Source: Salpingoeca rosetta
Taxonomy: Eukaryota; Opisthokonta; Choanoflagellata; Craspedida; Salpingoecidae
Direction of reading: 5' to 3'
NCBI RefSeq assembly: GCF_000188695.1
Contig: NW_004754897.1
Location: forward strand, 442,217 to 453,641
Length of the DNA: 11,425 nt
In this document: positions 9,486-11,425 of the stretch, in pieces
Numbering within the stretch: position 1 is the first letter of the stretch
How the letters are laid out: the number at the start of each line of letters is the position of its first letter
Program-made: the position numbers and the translations under genes
Notes under the pieces: generated by a model
The model's input: the letters and a program-made list of their open reading frames with translations, nothing else
The model's database searches: none
What the model was told of the DNA's origin: nothing

Positions 9486-9896
9486 TGTGTGTGTGTGCGT
9501 GCGTGTGTGTGTGTGTATGTGTGTGTGTGCGTGCGTGTGTGTGTGCTGCCTTTCAGGGCACGGGCCAGGAAGTGCTGGGGCAGGAGGTGACGGTCAACTG
9601 GGCGTTTGTTCGCGGCAACAAGGGCGGTCGCGGGTACGTGCACATGCTTACTACTGCTGATGCTGCTGCTGCTTGTTGAGTTTGCGTGTGTGTGTGTGTA
9701 TGTGGGAGTGTATGTGTGTGTGTGTGTGTGTTTGTGTGGGGGGGGGGGTCTGTGTGTCTGTGTGTCTGTGTGTCTGTGCGTCTGAGTAGCTTCGCTTGCC
9801 AGCGCTGCATTCAACCCCAACCCCGGCTCACTAATCACCACCTCCACAACCACTCATCGCGCTTGCATGCGCAGCCGTGGCGGCCGCTTCCGCTAA
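7792..9896 (+). CDS. RBM8A: RNA-binding protein 8A (Y14/Tsunagi), exon junction complex core subunit, complete
   Basis: Eight exons: 7792-7844, 8111-8157, 8280-8318, 8467-8531, 8848-8919, 9194-9250, 9557-9633 and 9875-9896 (TAA). All phases agree, giving 143 residues. Y14 pairs with Mago, and with eIF4A3 marks spliced mRNA upstream of exon junctions for export, localisation and nonsense-mediated decay. The N-terminus ([20 protein letters not shown]) aligns with the Y14 LDL...MDE region, which supports the start [21 protein letters not shown] matches the start of the RRM and its RNP2 strand. [17 protein letters not shown] and ALVEYE are the loop and RNP1 region, and [10 protein letters not shown] closes the fold. 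The protein is shorter than the human one (174): the acidic/basic linker before PQR is reduced, and the tail is a short RG-type end (GGRGRGGRFR) instead of an SR/RS tail. The introns carry GT repeats in the sense direction. It faces QDPR tail to tail. Confidence 0.94.
8532..8847 (+). other. RBM8A intron 4 (316 bases)
   Basis: Donor GTAAGC directly after the DDDIY codons, acceptor CAAAG before DKF. The first half is degenerate GT/TCTG repeat (8547-8700); the second half is non-repetitive. I see no other gene in it. Confidence 0.8.
8947..8993. repeat. (TG)n microsatellite in RBM8A intron 5
   Basis: Pure 47-base run, sense-strand GU in the transcript, starting about 27 bases after the donor GTCAGC at 8920. 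Confidence 0.95.
9251..9556 (+). other. RBM8A intron 6 (306 bases)
   Basis: The donor GTGCGG is weak. The 3' half (9444-9545) is almost entirely GT repeat and runs to within about 10 bases of the acceptor TTTCAG at 9551-9556, so it takes the place where a pyrimidine tract would normally lie. Confidence 0.8.
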
Positions 9897-9907
9897 GCAC
9901 CACCGTT

Positions 9908-9908
9908 C

Positions 9909-9980
<72 letters not shown>

Positions 9981-9984
9981 CGTG
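9908..9984. repeat. (GT)n microsatellite, interrupted
   Basis: Begins 12 bases after the RBM8A stop codon, so it probably falls in the 3' untranslated region as a long (GU)n run. Confidence 0.95.
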
Positions 9985-10400
9985 ATGTATGACTGCAATC
10001 ACCCATGTTATGCTCGTGTTGTCGTGTGTCACTTGTGCTGTACGTGCGTGTGGTGTGCTGTTGTCTTGTTTCACTTTGTTGCTTTGTTGCAGCTTGCACT
10101 TGTGTGTGTGTGTGTGTGTCCTCCGTGAAATAGAGCACAAAGTTCTGTGATGTGACGAAACATACCGACTCTTTCTCAGCCAAACTGTTTCGCACGTACA
10201 CCAATCGGGATGGCCACCAAGGAGCAACCAAACACGGTTGCGACCAGCATCTGCAACCAAGCACACACCCATCAAGCACGAGTGCTCTCGTGTCGGGTTG
10301 GTGACATCGATTGTGGGGTGTTCGTGTTTATGGAGGAGTTGATGTCAAAACCAGAAACTCAAACTCGCATGCGTTCGCTTTGAATGAAACGCTTCAAACG

Positions 10401-10450
10401 TGGTGTTGTTATGTTGTTGTTATGTAGTTGTTGTTGTTATGTAGTTGTAG

Positions 10451-10537
<87 letters not shown>

Positions 10538-10552
10538 TTGTTGTTGTTGTTT
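10401..10552. repeat. (TTG)n triplet array
   Basis: About 150 bases of GTT/TTG with a few TAG and TGC interruptions, longest pure block about 10450-10519. It sits between the convergent genes; on the minus strand it reads CAA repeats. No gene signal on either side supports it being coding. Confidence 0.95.
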
Positions 10553-10682
10553 GTGCTAATGAGCGCACGACACGTGCTTGAGAGAGAGAGTGTGTGTGTG
10601 TATGTGTGTGTGTGTGCAACAACGTGAACATGCATCATCATACCATCACACCACCATCACACCACCGTGGCCACGGCCACCA

Positions 10683-11101
10683 TCACTCGACGACGACGCT
10701 TGTTTCCGAGTTCTTGGTGATGATCTGTGCAAGCGAGCCGCTCGCTGGGCGCTCCCCGGTCACCCACCCGTGGAACAGGCTGACCACGCACACAGGGAGT
10801 TGTTGAAGAGGGAAGATGAGGGGGGTGATTGTGTGTACGCGAATGCATCGGGAAAACACAACGTACGAGGACGTACACAGAGAGACAGAGACAGAGAGAG
10901 AGAGAGAGACGAAGACGTCGCCACAGAAAGAGAAAGAAAGAAAGGGAAGACGCAAACATCGACACACACACACACATGCACTTGCACACACACACACACA
11001 CACACACGTGTGCATACCTTGCGACGGCGCCGAGTGGGGTCCAGGCGGACGTGTCCGCGTCCTTCATGAACTTGCGGTTCATGGGCGTGTCAAGCGTGAT
11101 C
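10683..11101 (-). CDS. QDPR: Dihydropteridine reductase, C-terminal two exons, 5' partial
   Basis: Exons 11101-11018 and 10779-10683 (TGA at 10685-10683) are joined through donor GTATGC and acceptor GTCAG, with two bases carried over from the first and one from the second. The enzyme reduces quinonoid dihydrobiopterin to tetrahydrobiopterin with NADH, recycling the cofactor of aromatic amino acid hydroxylases, and is a short-chain dehydrogenase/reductase. The first exon encodes TLDTPMNRKFMKDAD and SAWTPLGAVA, which match the conserved LDTPMNRK...AD..SWTPL segment of animal QDPR. The second encodes LFHGWVTGERPASGSL and AQIITKNSE, matching the FHDWITGKNRPxSGSL...V region. The C-terminus is a few residues shorter than the human one. 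The Rossmann fold and catalytic Tyr/Lys would lie upstream, beyond the right edge. Confidence 0.93.
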
Positions 11102-11358
11102 CTGGTGGCGGCGTCGATGGTGGAGGGTGAATGGTGATGGTGAAGGGGTGAATGGGGGGACGTGAGAGAAGAAGAGAAGGAATCGCAGAGTCGCGAGTTG
11201 AAAGATTGGGATGATCAGTGGCAGATGGCCACAGGAGTAGATATCATCATGAAACAACACGACACGACACACCGCGTCATCACCACCACCACCACCACCA
11301 CCACCATAAACAACATCTTCTCCCACCACCTCCTTCTCATCTACTCCCCCCCCCCAAC

Positions 11359-11425
<67 letters not shown>
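11102..11425 (-). other. QDPR intron, open to the right
   Basis: Upstream of the acceptor CCACCAG (11108-11102) there is no coding match. On the plus strand it holds ACC repeats (11279-11307), a C run (11346-11355) and an AC run from 11362 to the window edge, which reads as GU in the QDPR transcript. Confidence 0.75.
11362..11425. repeat. (AC)n microsatellite running off the edge
   Basis: Pure run of at least 64 bases, with its end outside the window. Confidence 0.95.

Larger units (their letters stand above)
9897..10682. other. Spacer between convergent RBM8A and QDPR
   Basis: It holds a GT run just after the RBM8A stop (9908-9984), a non-repetitive stretch at about 10125-10400, and a long TTG/GTT array (10401-10552). 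No canonical AATAAA polyadenylation signal is evident on either strand. A 74-codon plus-strand frame (stop 10153-10155 to stop 10379-10381) is discussed as a finding; I do not annotate it as a gene. Confidence 0.6.

Overview
The window looks like nuclear DNA of an intron-rich eukaryote. Genes are on both strands, cut into short exons (22 to 168 bases) with GT...AG introns. Exon third positions are rich in G and C, and introns and spacers are full of GT/AC microsatellites. Two genes are clear orthologues of animal proteins (exon junction factor Y14 and dihydropteridine reductase). Together with the dense introns this suggests a unicellular opisthokont such as a choanoflagellate; that is inference, and other protists are not excluded. 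I see no rRNA, tRNA, CRISPR array or complete mobile element.

Layout. (1) About 10-5151, minus strand: at least 14 exons of one gene encoding a Q/H-rich region, ankyrin repeats, one cyclic-nucleotide-binding domain and a Ser/Thr/Gly-rich tail. Reading frame carries through all 13 splice junctions I propose. The 3' end lies outside the window and the 5' end is unresolved. (2) 5152-5979: low-complexity open frames on the minus strand, possibly more 5' exons of that gene. (3) 5980-7791: spacer between divergent genes, microsatellites plus a non-repetitive stretch near 7390-7740, no supported gene. (4) 7792-9896, plus strand: complete eight-exon RBM8A/Y14 gene, 143 residues. (5) 9897-10682: spacer between convergent genes with long GT and TTG runs. 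(6) 10683-11101, minus strand: last two exons of QDPR, whose 5' part is beyond the right edge; 11102-11425 is its intron.

The three genes are not an obvious pathway. Y14 acts in the exon junction complex, QDPR recycles tetrahydrobiopterin, and the ankyrin/cyclic-nucleotide protein is probably a signalling protein of unrecognised family. The most interesting feature is in the introns: three introns of the minus-strand gene carry a (GU)n run near one end and a complementary (AC)n run near the other, so the transcripts could fold into perfect hairpins of about 24-43 base pairs that draw the splice sites together.
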